Assembly: GCA_963629305.1 (NCBI GenBank)
Contig: CAVGIJ010000009.1
Span: 1 to 64,000 of the forward strand
DNA: 64,000 bases
Reading direction: 5' to 3'
Origin: UBA1227 sp963629305
Lineage (GTDB): Bacteria; Bacillota; Clostridia; Oscillospirales; Acutalibacteraceae
In this document: positions 26,255 to 33,384 of the stretch, piece by piece
How the letters are laid out: each line of letters begins with the position of its first letter
How positions within the stretch are numbered: position 1 is the stretch's first letter
Program-made: the position numbers and the translations under genes
The notes under the pieces: generated by a model
Seen by the model: only the letters and a program-made list of their open reading frames with translations
Told to the model about the DNA's origin: nothing
Databases searched by the model: none

Positions 26255-27118
26255 ATGAATTACGGAGTGATTGAAATTAATATATATGTAAAAAAGGCAA
26301 TCTGCCTATGCCTCTCGCTTATCATGTGCTCATTGCTCTTCGCCTGCGGTAAAAATGAAAACGATAACTCAGACACAACCGCGATACCCACAGTTAAGAT
26401 CACCTTCCCCGAAGGCTATACCATTCTTCAGATATCCGAAAAGCTTGAGGAAAACGGCGTATGCTCTGCAAGTGAGTTCAGAGAGCTTTGCAAAACGATC
26501 CCCGAGGGCTACAGTGCACTGCTTGGCGATATTGACACCTCAAACAAAATCTTCGCTCTTGAGGGTTATATCTTCCCGGACACATACGAGTTCTATGTAA
26601 ACGAAGGAGCCAAAAATGCGCTTGCAAGATTCCTCTCAAATACAAGAAGTAAAATAACCGTCAGCTATTTCGACCGTGCGGAAGAGCTCGGCATGTCCAT
26701 GAGCGAGGTATTCACTCTCGCATCCATCATACAGAGTGAATGCAGTGATTCCGACGAAATGCCGAAGGTATCCTCTGTTTTCCACAACAGACTTGCCAAT
26801 CAAGCCAACGGCTTCCCCTATCTCGGAAGCGATGTAACCCGCCATTACATTGAAAAGAAAATGAAAAGTTATATTGAGGAAAACAATCTTGACTATGATT
26901 CACTGTTTGCCGCATACTGCACGAATGACGAGTACGACCTTAAAACCAAAGGGCTCCCGGCAGGCCCGGTATGTAATCCGGGAATTGCCGCAATAAATGC
27001 TACTCTTTGGCCGGATGAGGATGACTATTATTACTTCTTTACGGATACTGACGGCGCTTTCCACTATCACAAAACCTACAGTGAATTTAAAAGTGACTGG
27101 AACAGTATAAGCAAATAA
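26255..27118 (+). CDS. MltG-like endolytic transglycosylase, lipoprotein form
   Basis: A protein of about 287 residues of the YceG/MltG family, which cut nascent glycan strands in peptidoglycan. After the LysM-like entry (ITFPEGYTILQISEKLEENG) come LEGYIFPDTYEF, LASIIQSECSDSDEMPKVSSVFHNRL and TKGLPAGPVCNPGIAAINA, all family hallmarks. In the usual ASIVEKE motif one Glu reads Gln (ASIIQSE), while the last Glu is kept. Most MltG proteins have an N-terminal membrane helix; here the N-terminus is a lipobox (LFAC, Cys31). The start is uncertain: ATG 26255 has no good binding site, and GGAGTG downstream could serve an ATT codon. exoA follows after 14 bp. Confidence 0.85.
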   Translation: MNYGVIEINIYVKKAICLCLSLIMCSLLFACGKNENDNSDTTAIPTVKITFPEGYTILQISEKLEENGVCSASEFRELCKTIPEGYSALLGDIDTSNKIFALEGYIFPDTYEFYVNEGAKNALARFLSNTRSKITVSYFDRAEELGMSMSEVFTLASIIQSECSDSDEMPKVSSVFHNRLANQANGFPYLGSDVTRHYIEKKMKSYIEENNLDYDSLFAAYCTNDEYDLKTKGLPAGPVCNPGIAAINATLWPDEDDYYYFFTDTDGAFHYHKTYSEFKSDWNSISK

Positions 27119-27132
27119 GGACGAGTGTATAT

Positions 27133-27945
27133 ATGAAAAAATTTATCTCGTGGAACGTAAACGGTATACGGGCGTGCGAAAAAAAGGGATTTCGTGAAAG
27201 CTTTGATTCTCTTGACGCCGACATCTTCTGCCTACAGGAAACAAAACTTCAAGAGGGTCAAATTTCACTTGAGCTTGACGGGTACAATCAATACTGGAAT
27301 TACGCAGAGAAAAAAGGATATTCCGGAACTGCCGTATTTTCAAAAGAAAAGCCTTTGTCGGTTACATACGGACTCGGTTCGCCTGAGCACGACTGTGAGG
27401 GTCGCGCAATAACACTTGAATTTGAAAATTTCTACTTCATAACCGTATATGTACCAAATGCTCAAGAGGAACTTAAACGTCTTTCATTCCGCATGGAGTG
27501 GGAGGACATATTCCGCAACTATGTCGTTAATCTCAACAAGAAAAAACCGGTTGTTTTTTGCGGCGACTTAAATGAATCACCATCAAGATGCAAATCGAAG
27601 CCAATAATAATTTGCGGTGATCTAAACGTTGCCGCAAGCGAGATTGATTTGAAAAATCCAAGAGCTAATATTGGTAAACCGGGTTTTTCGTACGAAGAGC
27701 GTGAAAAATTTCAACAACTGTTAAACTCAGGGTTTACGGATTCTTTTAGATATTTATATCCAGATAAAACAGGGGCCTATACTTGGTGGTCATATCGTGC
27801 CAAGGCACGGCAGAACAATGCCGGCTGGCGTATTGACTATTTCTTGACGTCTGACGATGTAAAGGATAAAATAATAGATTCAAAGATTCATTCTGATATT
27901 ATGGGCAGCGATCACTGCCCCATTGAACTGGATATCAATCTTTAA
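27133..27945 (+). CDS. exoA: Exodeoxyribonuclease III, host-prophage hybrid
   Basis: A 270-residue AP endonuclease/3'-5' exonuclease of base excision repair, with WNVNGIRA, LQETKLQ and the terminal GSDHCPIEL. Codons up to position 27574 are host; the rest (about 124 codons) comes from the inserted prophage, whose AT-rich codon use differs. The join creates an insertion of about 18 residues: KPVVFCGDLN is followed by ESPSRCKS and a second KPIIICGDLN before VAASEIDLKN. A normal homologue has one GDLN, which carries catalytic Asp/Asn. The original 3' end survives at 31761-32077. The product is full length; activity is plausible but unproven. Confidence 0.9.
   Translation: MKKFISWNVNGIRACEKKGFRESFDSLDADIFCLQETKLQEGQISLELDGYNQYWNYAEKKGYSGTAVFSKEKPLSVTYGLGSPEHDCEGRAITLEFENFYFITVYVPNAQEELKRLSFRMEWEDIFRNYVVNLNKKKPVVFCGDLNESPSRCKSKPIIICGDLNVAASEIDLKNPRANIGKPGFSYEEREKFQQLLNSGFTDSFRYLYPDKTGAYTWWSYRAKARQNNAGWRIDYFLTSDDVKDKIIDSKIHSDIMGSDHCPIELDINL
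27558..27593 (+). other. attL half-site
   Basis: Left junction of the prophage in exoA. The shared core TTAAATG is at 27568-27574. To the left is host exoA; to the right is the prophage arm AATCACCATCAAGATGCA (27575-27592), which is the inverted partner of the arm at the right junction. Confidence 0.8.
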
Positions 27946-29262
27946 GATAAACATCAAGATGTATTTCGGCGCCTTTATTTCGTCCGAGATCTTTAACATC
28001 ATATTCAATGCGAGAAACGATTTCCTTCAGGAAGTCGTTTTTTGTTTTTCCTTCAATATCTGGATTTTTTAACATTTCCACACATTCGGAAAACTGAATA
28101 ATTTTCTCTTCATAATCTACTTCGGCCGGTTCATTTTTCTTTTGTTCCAAAATGGCGGCTTCAATAGATTCAATACGCTGCGTCAAAACAGCTTTTCTTT
28201 CCAAGAATTCATCATCGGTATAAATTCCGCGTTCAAGCTTATCAAACAGACCGGCACGTTGTATCTTAATTCCTTCAAGCTCTCTTTGCATAGATTCAAT
28301 CATTTCAGCATGGTGCTTAGCCTCGGCTTGCTCTGCTTCATTCGTCATCTTAAATTTAAAATCCGCAATATAAAGTTGTAAAGTTTGAATAACGGCTTCT
28401 GTTACTTGCTGCGCAGAAGTAGATTTAAGATTGCAAACGGTAGATTCTCTATGAACATATCGAGGAACTGTATTTCCTTTTTTGTGGGCATAACTCTGAT
28501 AAGCAATTGCTTTCCCACAACGCTTACAAAATAACAATCTAGCAAAAGGATTTATAATTGCTTCATTTGCCTTTACCGGAACTTGTCCAACAAATAAGCT
28601 TTGCGCTTTATCAAACAATTCTTCAGAAATAATTGCAGGGTGCTTTCCGTCAACGATTAAATAGTCTTCTGTAATCTGACGGCGCTTTTTCTTACTGATC
28701 ACACCGCCGTCAAGCTCTTTACTTCTTTTGCGTCTATACCATCTTATTTTTCCAGTGTATAAGTTATTTTGCAAAATATCTTTGACGGTTGCCCGGTTCC
28801 ATTCTGGTTTCCCGGTCCGGGTGGGAATATGCATTGCGGTTAGTTGCCTCGCAATTTCTCCGGAAGACATCCGGTCATTGACGAACCAATTGAACATCAT
28901 TTCAACATATTTAGACTGATCGTTTAGTTTTAGGGTTCGGTCATTGCGCCCTCGTTTATCAATATCGTAACCATAGGGCGGCAGACTGCCCATATAATTT
29001 CCCTCTTTAATAGCTTGTAACTTTCCGGTCATTAAGCGGCGCTGAATAGTCTTATATTCTCGGCGAGACATAAACAGACCAAATTCAAAATATTCTTCAT
29101 CATATTGATTGTTCGGATCGTAGGTCTTTACTGGCGTAATAATTAATGTATTGGAATATTTGAATGCTTCAGCAACAATTCCCTGGTCTCTTGTATCACC
29201 GCGAGCAAGGCGCTCAACTTCCATTACAAGCACGCCATCATACTTCTTTGTATATAGAAGAA
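27935..29262 (-). pseudogene. Large serine recombinase, N-terminus deleted
   Basis: About 440 residues remain of a site-specific recombinase. The reading begins inside the resolvase domain (LLYTKKYDGVLVMEVERLARG). The preceding 60-70 residues, which should hold the nucleophilic serine, are gone, replaced at about 29,256-29,262 by capsid-gene sequence on the other strand. What follows is intact: FEFGLFMSRREYKTIQRRL, the recombinase domain (PPYGYDI, WNRATVKDILQNNLYTGK), the zinc ribbon (CKRCGKAIAY with a downstream Cys), and a coiled coil. Its stop overlaps the end of hybrid exoA tail to tail. It was presumably the integrase that used exoA as target. Confidence 0.88.
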
Positions 29263-30038
29263 CACGCCCGCATCACTCTCAACTTGACGGTCAAATTAGA
29301 GGAGTTGATGAGCCTTTTGAAGTAGCAGGAAGAAAGGCAATGTATCCGGGCAGCTTTGGTGTGGCTTCTGAAGATATAAATTGCCGGTGTGTTAGTCTGA
29401 CCCGTGCAAGATGGGCACTAGATGAAGATGAACTTCGGACCTTGAAAGACCGTGTGGAATACTATGGGCTAGATAAGATAAAGGATTTCGAAGATTTTAA
29501 GGAAAAGTATATTTACATTTCTAAAAACGCCGGTTATAATGGTATCGGTAGTAATTCGTCCCGTGGCGGTATAATTAAATCCGATAGTAGCAGGGTACAC
29601 AATAGCGGTGCGACTAGCGGCGCATATAATAACAGCAATGACCCTGAAGGAACGAAAAGAGACGAACACGCGAAAAGATTTTATAACGAATTAAGGAATA
29701 GCCAAAAGGATATTATTGTTAGCGCTATTGCTACAAATGCAGAAATTGATCTCGAACAGGTTTCAAAAATGTACGACCATTTATTAATTAATGAATATGA
29801 TCTTGAAAAAGGAAAATCAAGATTTGAACCTGATTATTATATTGCAGAATCATTGCAAAGGTTAAGTGATGGTAAAAACATTCAGCCACATGATTTGATT
29901 CTGATTAAACACGAATCAATGGAATATGATCTAATGAATAATGTAAACATGAGTTATGAAGAAGCACATGCAATAGCAAATAAATCATATAATTATCAAG
30001 AAGCACTTGATGAATGGCTTGATAAAAATGGAAAGTAG
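29256..30038 (+). pseudogene. 5'-truncated MuF head protein with toxin-like C-terminus
   Basis: The frame opens inside a phage minor head protein (MuF/SPP1 gp7 type): RTRPHHSQLDGQIRGVDEPF and PGSFGVASEDINCRC are hallmark C-terminal MuF sequence. The N-terminal part is missing at the deletion junction. After a Gly/Ser linker comes an unrelated domain of about 130 residues (RDEHAKRFYNELRNSQKDI, DPEGTKRDEH just before it, LIKHESMEYDLM, EEAHAIANKSYNYQEAL), which resembles C-terminal domains found on Firmicute polymorphic toxins. MuF-toxin fusions with a downstream immunity gene are a known phage arrangement. As it lacks its start, it is probably not made. Confidence 0.75.
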
Positions 30039-30046
30039 GTAGTTTG

Positions 30047-30283
30047 ATGCTGAAATTTGAACTGATCGAAGAAAACGAAAGTAAAACATTATATAAGTAT
30101 TTTCCGGAAGGTGGAAGTGAATCAGGCGTTGTTTCAGTTGATAAGGAATCAGGAAAATGCAGCATTGAAAATTTATCATCTAATGACAGGCATCAAAGAT
30201 ATGCGATAAAAATGTTTAAGAGGTTAAGAGAATATTTTGACAGCAATTCCTTTGATAAATCAGGAATAATTGCCTGGTCGTAA
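30047..30283 (+). CDS. Small protein, candidate immunity partner
   Basis: A 78-residue acidic protein (MLKFELIEENESKTLYKYF at the start) with beta-strand-like N-terminal half and a helical end (YAIKMFKRLREYF). No family is recognised. It begins 8 bp after the MuF-toxin stop, with AGGT upstream, and is followed at once by a hairpin terminator. The position right after a toxin-like domain suggests immunity; this is inference from arrangement. An in-frame TTG at 30044 is an alternative start. Confidence 0.65.
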   Translation: MLKFELIEENESKTLYKYFPEGGSESGVVSVDKESGKCSIENLSSNDRHQRYAIKMFKRLREYFDSNSFDKSGIIAWS

Positions 30284-30307
30284 AAGCATCCTGAAAAGGG
30301 TGCTTTT
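30282..30307 (+). terminator. Terminator
   Basis: A 10-bp hairpin (30282-30291 with 30298-30307) overlapping the stop of the candidate immunity gene, followed by T residues. Confidence 0.75.
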
Positions 30308-30329
30308 TTCATGCCCATTTTTGAATATT

Positions 30330-30352
30330 AAGGACGCTGAATAAGCGTCCTT
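30330..30352 (+). terminator. Second terminator in the phage intergenic region
   Basis: A 9-bp hairpin (30330-30338 with 30344-30352) with a 5-nt loop and a following TTTTATATT. Two terminators in 70 bp isolate the toxin/immunity pair from the scaffold gene. Confidence 0.75.
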
Positions 30353-30355
30353 TTT

Positions 30356-30421
30356 ATATTGTCCTAAGTATGACGTTTAAACCACTTGAACAAAAATATT
30401 GTCCCCAGTACGACATTTAAA
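30356..30421. repeat. Pair of 26-bp imperfect direct repeats
   Basis: 30356-30381 and 30396-30421 match at 22 of 26 bases; the shared frame is ATATTGTCC..AGTA.GAC.TTTAAA. They lie 40 bp apart upstream of the scaffold gene. They may be protein-binding sites of the phage. Confidence 0.6.
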
Positions 30422-30479
30422 ATGCTGATTTGCTCCGGAGACACCGGATATAAAAACAATGCAAATGAAAGGAAATCAA

Positions 30480-31139
30480 ATGGAATTCTTAAAAGAAATT
30501 TTGGGAGAAGAACTTTATAAGCAATTTGAAGAGAAAATCAATGCTTACAACGGCAGTGAAGCGAATAAAGATAAGCAGGTTAAACTTGCAAATCTTTCGT
30601 CCGGCGAATATGTCGGTAAAGGCAAATATGATGCTCTTGATGAATTGCTTAAAGGCAAAACAACCGAACTTGACACGGCAAACGGTCTTATTGCTGAACT
30701 GAAGAAAGGTACGAAAGGCAATGAAGAACTTCAGGGCAAAATTACCGGTTACGAAACACAGGTTGCAGATCTTCAAAAACAGCTTGCAGAAACCAAACTC
30801 AAGTCTGCAATTAAGGTTGCGCTTCTCTCGGAAAAAGCACTTGATGTTGATTATTTGACATTCAAGCTGGAGAACAAGCTGAAAGAGGAAAACAAGTCAA
30901 TCGAGCTTGATGACAATGACAACATTAAAGGCTGGGACGATTTGATTTCCGGACTTAAAACTCAATTTCCAACACAGTTTGCCGGAAGCGAAGAGAAAAA
31001 ATATGTTGAAAAGAAACTTCCGGAAAACGATGACAACAAGGGCTTGACAAGAGCCGACATCCTCAAAAAGCCTTATGCCGAACGGGCGGCACTTGCTGCC
31101 GAAAACCCAGAGGCATACAACGAGGCAATGAAAAAATAA
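30480..31139 (+). CDS. Phage capsid scaffold protein
   Basis: A 219-residue hydrophilic, largely coiled-coil protein (ELDTANGLIAELKKG, ITGYETQVADLQKQLAETK), followed by the conserved block LKSAIKVALLSEKALDVDYL and the C-terminal GLTRADILKKPYAERAAL. This is the pattern of Gp20-type phage scaffold proteins that guide capsid assembly. ATG 30480 is chosen because AAAGGA lies 7 nt upstream. The capsid gene follows after 26 bp, as expected for scaffold-capsid order. It looks intact although its phage is not. Confidence 0.85.
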   Translation: MEFLKEILGEELYKQFEEKINAYNGSEANKDKQVKLANLSSGEYVGKGKYDALDELLKGKTTELDTANGLIAELKKGTKGNEELQGKITGYETQVADLQKQLAETKLKSAIKVALLSEKALDVDYLTFKLENKLKEENKSIELDDNDNIKGWDDLISGLKTQFPTQFAGSEEKKYVEKKLPENDDNKGLTRADILKKPYAERAALAAENPEAYNEAMKK

Positions 31140-31165
31140 TTTTAAGAAAGATTAGGTGAAATTTT

Positions 31166-31678
31166 ATGGCAGTAACAACAATGGCAAACATGATCAATCC
31201 TCAGGTTATGGGCGATATGATCGACGCAAAAATTGAAGCACTCTTGAAAATCACTCCGTATGCAAAGGTTGATACATCTCTCCAAGGCGTTCCCGGTGAT
31301 ACTAAGACTGTACCGTCTTGGAATTACATAGGCGATGCAGAGGACGTTGCAGAAGGCGCAGAAGTTGACCTTACAGCAATGACAGCATCAAGCACAACCT
31401 TCACGATTAAGAAGGCAATGAAGTCTGTTGGACTCACTCAGGAAGCAATCAACAGTGGGCTTGGTAATCCGGTTGGACAGGCTGAAAAGCAGCTTGCTAA
31501 GGCTATCGCCGGCAAAGTTGATGACGACGTTCTCGCTGCAGCTCTCACCGCAACTAATATAGTTGGTGATGGTACAGCAGTTATTGGCTATGACGGCATC
31601 GATGCTGCGATGAATACTCAACTTGAATTACTAAAGACAGAAATTGAAAGTCTAAGAAAAAGAGTAGATGGCTTATAA
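31166..31678 (+). pseudogene. Truncated N4-gp56 family major capsid protein, fused to a foreign tail
   Basis: Residues 1-150 are the N-terminal half of an N4-gp56-type major capsid protein (MINPQVMGDMIDAKIEALLK, PGDTKTVPSWNYIGDAEDV, AMKSVGLTQEAINSG). After GYDGIDAAMN the sequence switches to TQLELLKTEIESLRKRVDGL and stops. That coiled-coil end belongs to another protein, probably the last gene at the right end of the original prophage. Normal capsid proteins of this family are about 280-320 residues, so this cannot form a shell. The junction is near 31,615. Confidence 0.85.
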
Positions 31679-31694
31679 ACCATCTACTCTTTTT
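31657..31694 (+). terminator. Terminator overlapping the stop of the fusion
   Basis: A 15-bp perfect hairpin (31657-31671 with 31680-31694), with the TAA stop inside its 8-nt loop and a T-run in the 3' arm. It probably ended the last gene of the intact prophage. Confidence 0.85.
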
Positions 31695-31737
31695 AATAAG
31701 TACATAATGTATTATAGTAAAGGGCACAAAGCAATCT

Positions 31738-31772
31738 GCGTCTTGATGGTTATTTAAATGTTGCGCACAAAG
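31738..31772 (+). other. attR half-site
   Basis: Right prophage junction. The prophage arm TGCGTCTTGATGGTTATT (31736-31753) leads into the core TTAAATG (31754-31760) and then the original exoA 3' sequence. Joined to the attL arm it forms a near-perfect palindrome. Confidence 0.8.
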
Positions 31773-32077
31773 AGATTGACCTTAAAAATCCAAAGCCCAA
31801 CGTAGGCAAACCCGGCTTTTCATATGAAGAACGTGGGAAATTCACAGACCTTCTCAACGCAGGCTTCACAGATACATTCAGGTACAAGTACCCGGATCTC
31901 ACCGGAGCATACTCGTGGTGGTCTTACAGATTCAACTCCCGTGCAAACAACGCAGGTTGGCGTATTGACTACTTTGTTGTTTCCAATGATATCCGTGAAA
32001 AAATATATGGCGCAAAAATACATACAGAAATATTCGGTTCTGACCATTGCCCGGTTGAACTTTTATTAGACATTTAA
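31761..32077 (+). pseudogene. Displaced 3' end of host exoA
   Basis: Translates in one open frame from the att core: VAHKEIDLKNPKPNVGKPG, then GAYSWWSYRFNSRANNAGWR and FGSDHCPVELLLDI before TAA. This is the C-terminal third of exodeoxyribonuclease III and parallels the prophage-supplied end of the hybrid gene residue for residue with moderate divergence. It has no start and is separated from its 5' part by the insertion. Base composition matches host genes. Confidence 0.92.
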
Positions 32078-32082
32078 AGAGA

Positions 32083-32116
32083 GTCCGCAAATTCGGCAAA
32101 GTCGAAATTTGCGGAC
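32083..32116 (+). terminator. Original exoA terminator
   Basis: An 11-bp stem extended past one bulge (32083-32095 with 32103-32116), followed by ATTTTTTTC. It sits directly after the displaced exoA end. Confidence 0.85.
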
Positions 32117-32197
32117 ATTTTTTTCTTCTCCGCTTTTTAAATTGTACATTTTACGTATAAAAATACACAATTCATAAAAGTTTTTTGTTTATTATGA

Positions 32198-32236
32198 TTG
32201 ATAGTTTAACTGCTGTTATGCTATAATTACAGTTAA
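32198..32236 (+). promoter_or_regulatory. Promoter and candidate operator of the GGDEF operon
   Basis: -35 TTGATA (32198-32203), 18-bp spacer, extended -10 TGCTATAAT (TATAAT at 32222-32227). An inverted repeat TTAACTG (32206-32212) / CAGTTAA (32230-32236) brackets the -10, as repressor sites often do. Confidence 0.6.
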
Positions 32237-32261
32237 GTATACTGTTTAAAAGGAGACAACT

Positions 32262-33368
32262 ATGGAAAGGTTAAAGAATTATTCGAACCTTCTCTTCGGT
32301 GAACAACTATCCATCCAGGAAAGGTTCTTTAACTTTGCAAGCCTCGGGGGTGCTCTTGCAAGCGTTTTTGCAACTCTTGCATGTGTAGTCTCAAAAGTCG
32401 GAACTATAGGTATTCTTACGTGCTGTGCCTGTGTTGCATTCTTTTTGGTTATATTTGCTGTTTTCAGAATTACCAAAAAGCTTAAAGCATGCATAATTGC
32501 GTGCCTTATAGGCTTAAACGGGTTGATTTTTCCCGCCCTCTATTTTACCGTAGGCGGAATAAAGAGCGGCATGCCCATTTACTTTGTAATGGGACTGGTA
32601 TTTACCGTTTTGATGCTCGACCTTAAACCAATGGCTGTCATGCTGGTTCTCGAATCTCTGTGGTATATCTTTATTTTCAGATATTCGTACCTTCATCCGG
32701 AAGTTTCGGACGCCATATTTGTCATGCCTGACAATGCAATGTACCTTGACCAGGCCATGGACTTTTTCGTAGTGGGCCTTTCAACGTCCGTGCTTGTAAA
32801 GGTTCTCGCTCTTTGTTTTGAATACCAGCAAAAACGTACTAACGAATTGCTCAAACAACTTGAGGAGCTTTCTGTAAAAGACCCGTTGTCAGGAGCATAC
32901 AATCGAAGATTCCTTCTCAGGTACATTGAATCCGGAATTACAAAGCACAAAGAAACCAGAGCCCCGCTCTCCATAATCATGTTTGACATTGACAAATTCA
33001 AACGTGTAAATGATGATTACGGCCATTTGGTCGGTGACGACGTTATAAAAGGATTTTCAAAGATCCTGCTCAACAGTTGCAGAAATTATGATGTTGTAGC
33101 AAGATACGGCGGAGAGGAATTTATTCTTGTCATGCCGGGCGCATCCGAGGAAACCGCGTTCGCAAGGGCCGAGCAAATACGCAAAAAAGTAGAAAAGGCT
33201 TCATTCTCAGAAGAGATAGACAGACCAATAACAGTAAGCGGAGGCGTAGCGGGCTACGACGGCCGAAATAAAACGGTTGAGGAATTTATAAACGTAGCTG
33301 ATGAATACCTCTACACTGCCAAGGAAACCGGAAGAAACAAAATAGTCTGGAGAGATTCTCTGGACTGA
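32262..33368 (+). CDS. Membrane diguanylate cyclase (GGDEF), first copy
   Basis: A 368-residue protein that should make cyclic di-GMP from two GTP. About six hydrophobic helices occupy residues 20-190 (sensor of unknown signal). A short helix (EYQQKRTNELLKQLEEL) leads to a complete GGDEF domain: KDPLSGAYNRRFLLRY, FDIDKFKRVNDDYGHLVGDDV and RYGGEEF (GGEEF at 283-287). RNYD, five residues before GGEEF, fits the RxxD inhibitory site for product feedback. The downstream gene is a close paralog. The start has AAGGAGA upstream and its own promoter. Confidence 0.92.
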   Translation: MERLKNYSNLLFGEQLSIQERFFNFASLGGALASVFATLACVVSKVGTIGILTCCACVAFFLVIFAVFRITKKLKACIIACLIGLNGLIFPALYFTVGGIKSGMPIYFVMGLVFTVLMLDLKPMAVMLVLESLWYIFIFRYSYLHPEVSDAIFVMPDNAMYLDQAMDFFVVGLSTSVLVKVLALCFEYQQKRTNELLKQLEELSVKDPLSGAYNRRFLLRYIESGITKHKETRAPLSIIMFDIDKFKRVNDDYGHLVGDDVIKGFSKILLNSCRNYDVVARYGGEEFILVMPGASEETAFARAEQIRKKVEKASFSEEIDRPITVSGGVAGYDGRNKTVEEFINVADEYLYTAKETGRNKIVWRDSLD

Positions 33369-33384
33369 AAGGAGTCATCAGCTG

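Larger units (their letters stand above)
27568..31760 (+). mobile_element. Prophage remnant inserted in exoA
   Basis: An insertion of about 4.19 kb between two copies of the core TTAAATG. It carries a replacement exoA 3' end, a large serine recombinase lacking its N-terminus, a 5'-truncated MuF head gene with a toxin-like end, a small gene, a scaffold gene and a 3'-truncated N4-gp56 capsid gene. Terminase, portal, tail, lysis, replication and repressor genes are absent. The two broken gene junctions (about 29,256 and 31,615) show large internal deletions, or an assembly chimera. Without the catalytic serine region it cannot excise itself. Confidence 0.88.

Noticed and set aside
27133..27945. 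exoA regarded as simply broken by the insertion
   Set aside because: The frame runs through the left junction into a complete C-terminal part supplied by the element, so a full-length protein can be made.
29151..29255. Upstream start of the MuF frame
   Set aside because: These codons are antisense to the recombinase; MuF sequence starts only at about RTRPHH, so the apparent start is a by-product of the junction.
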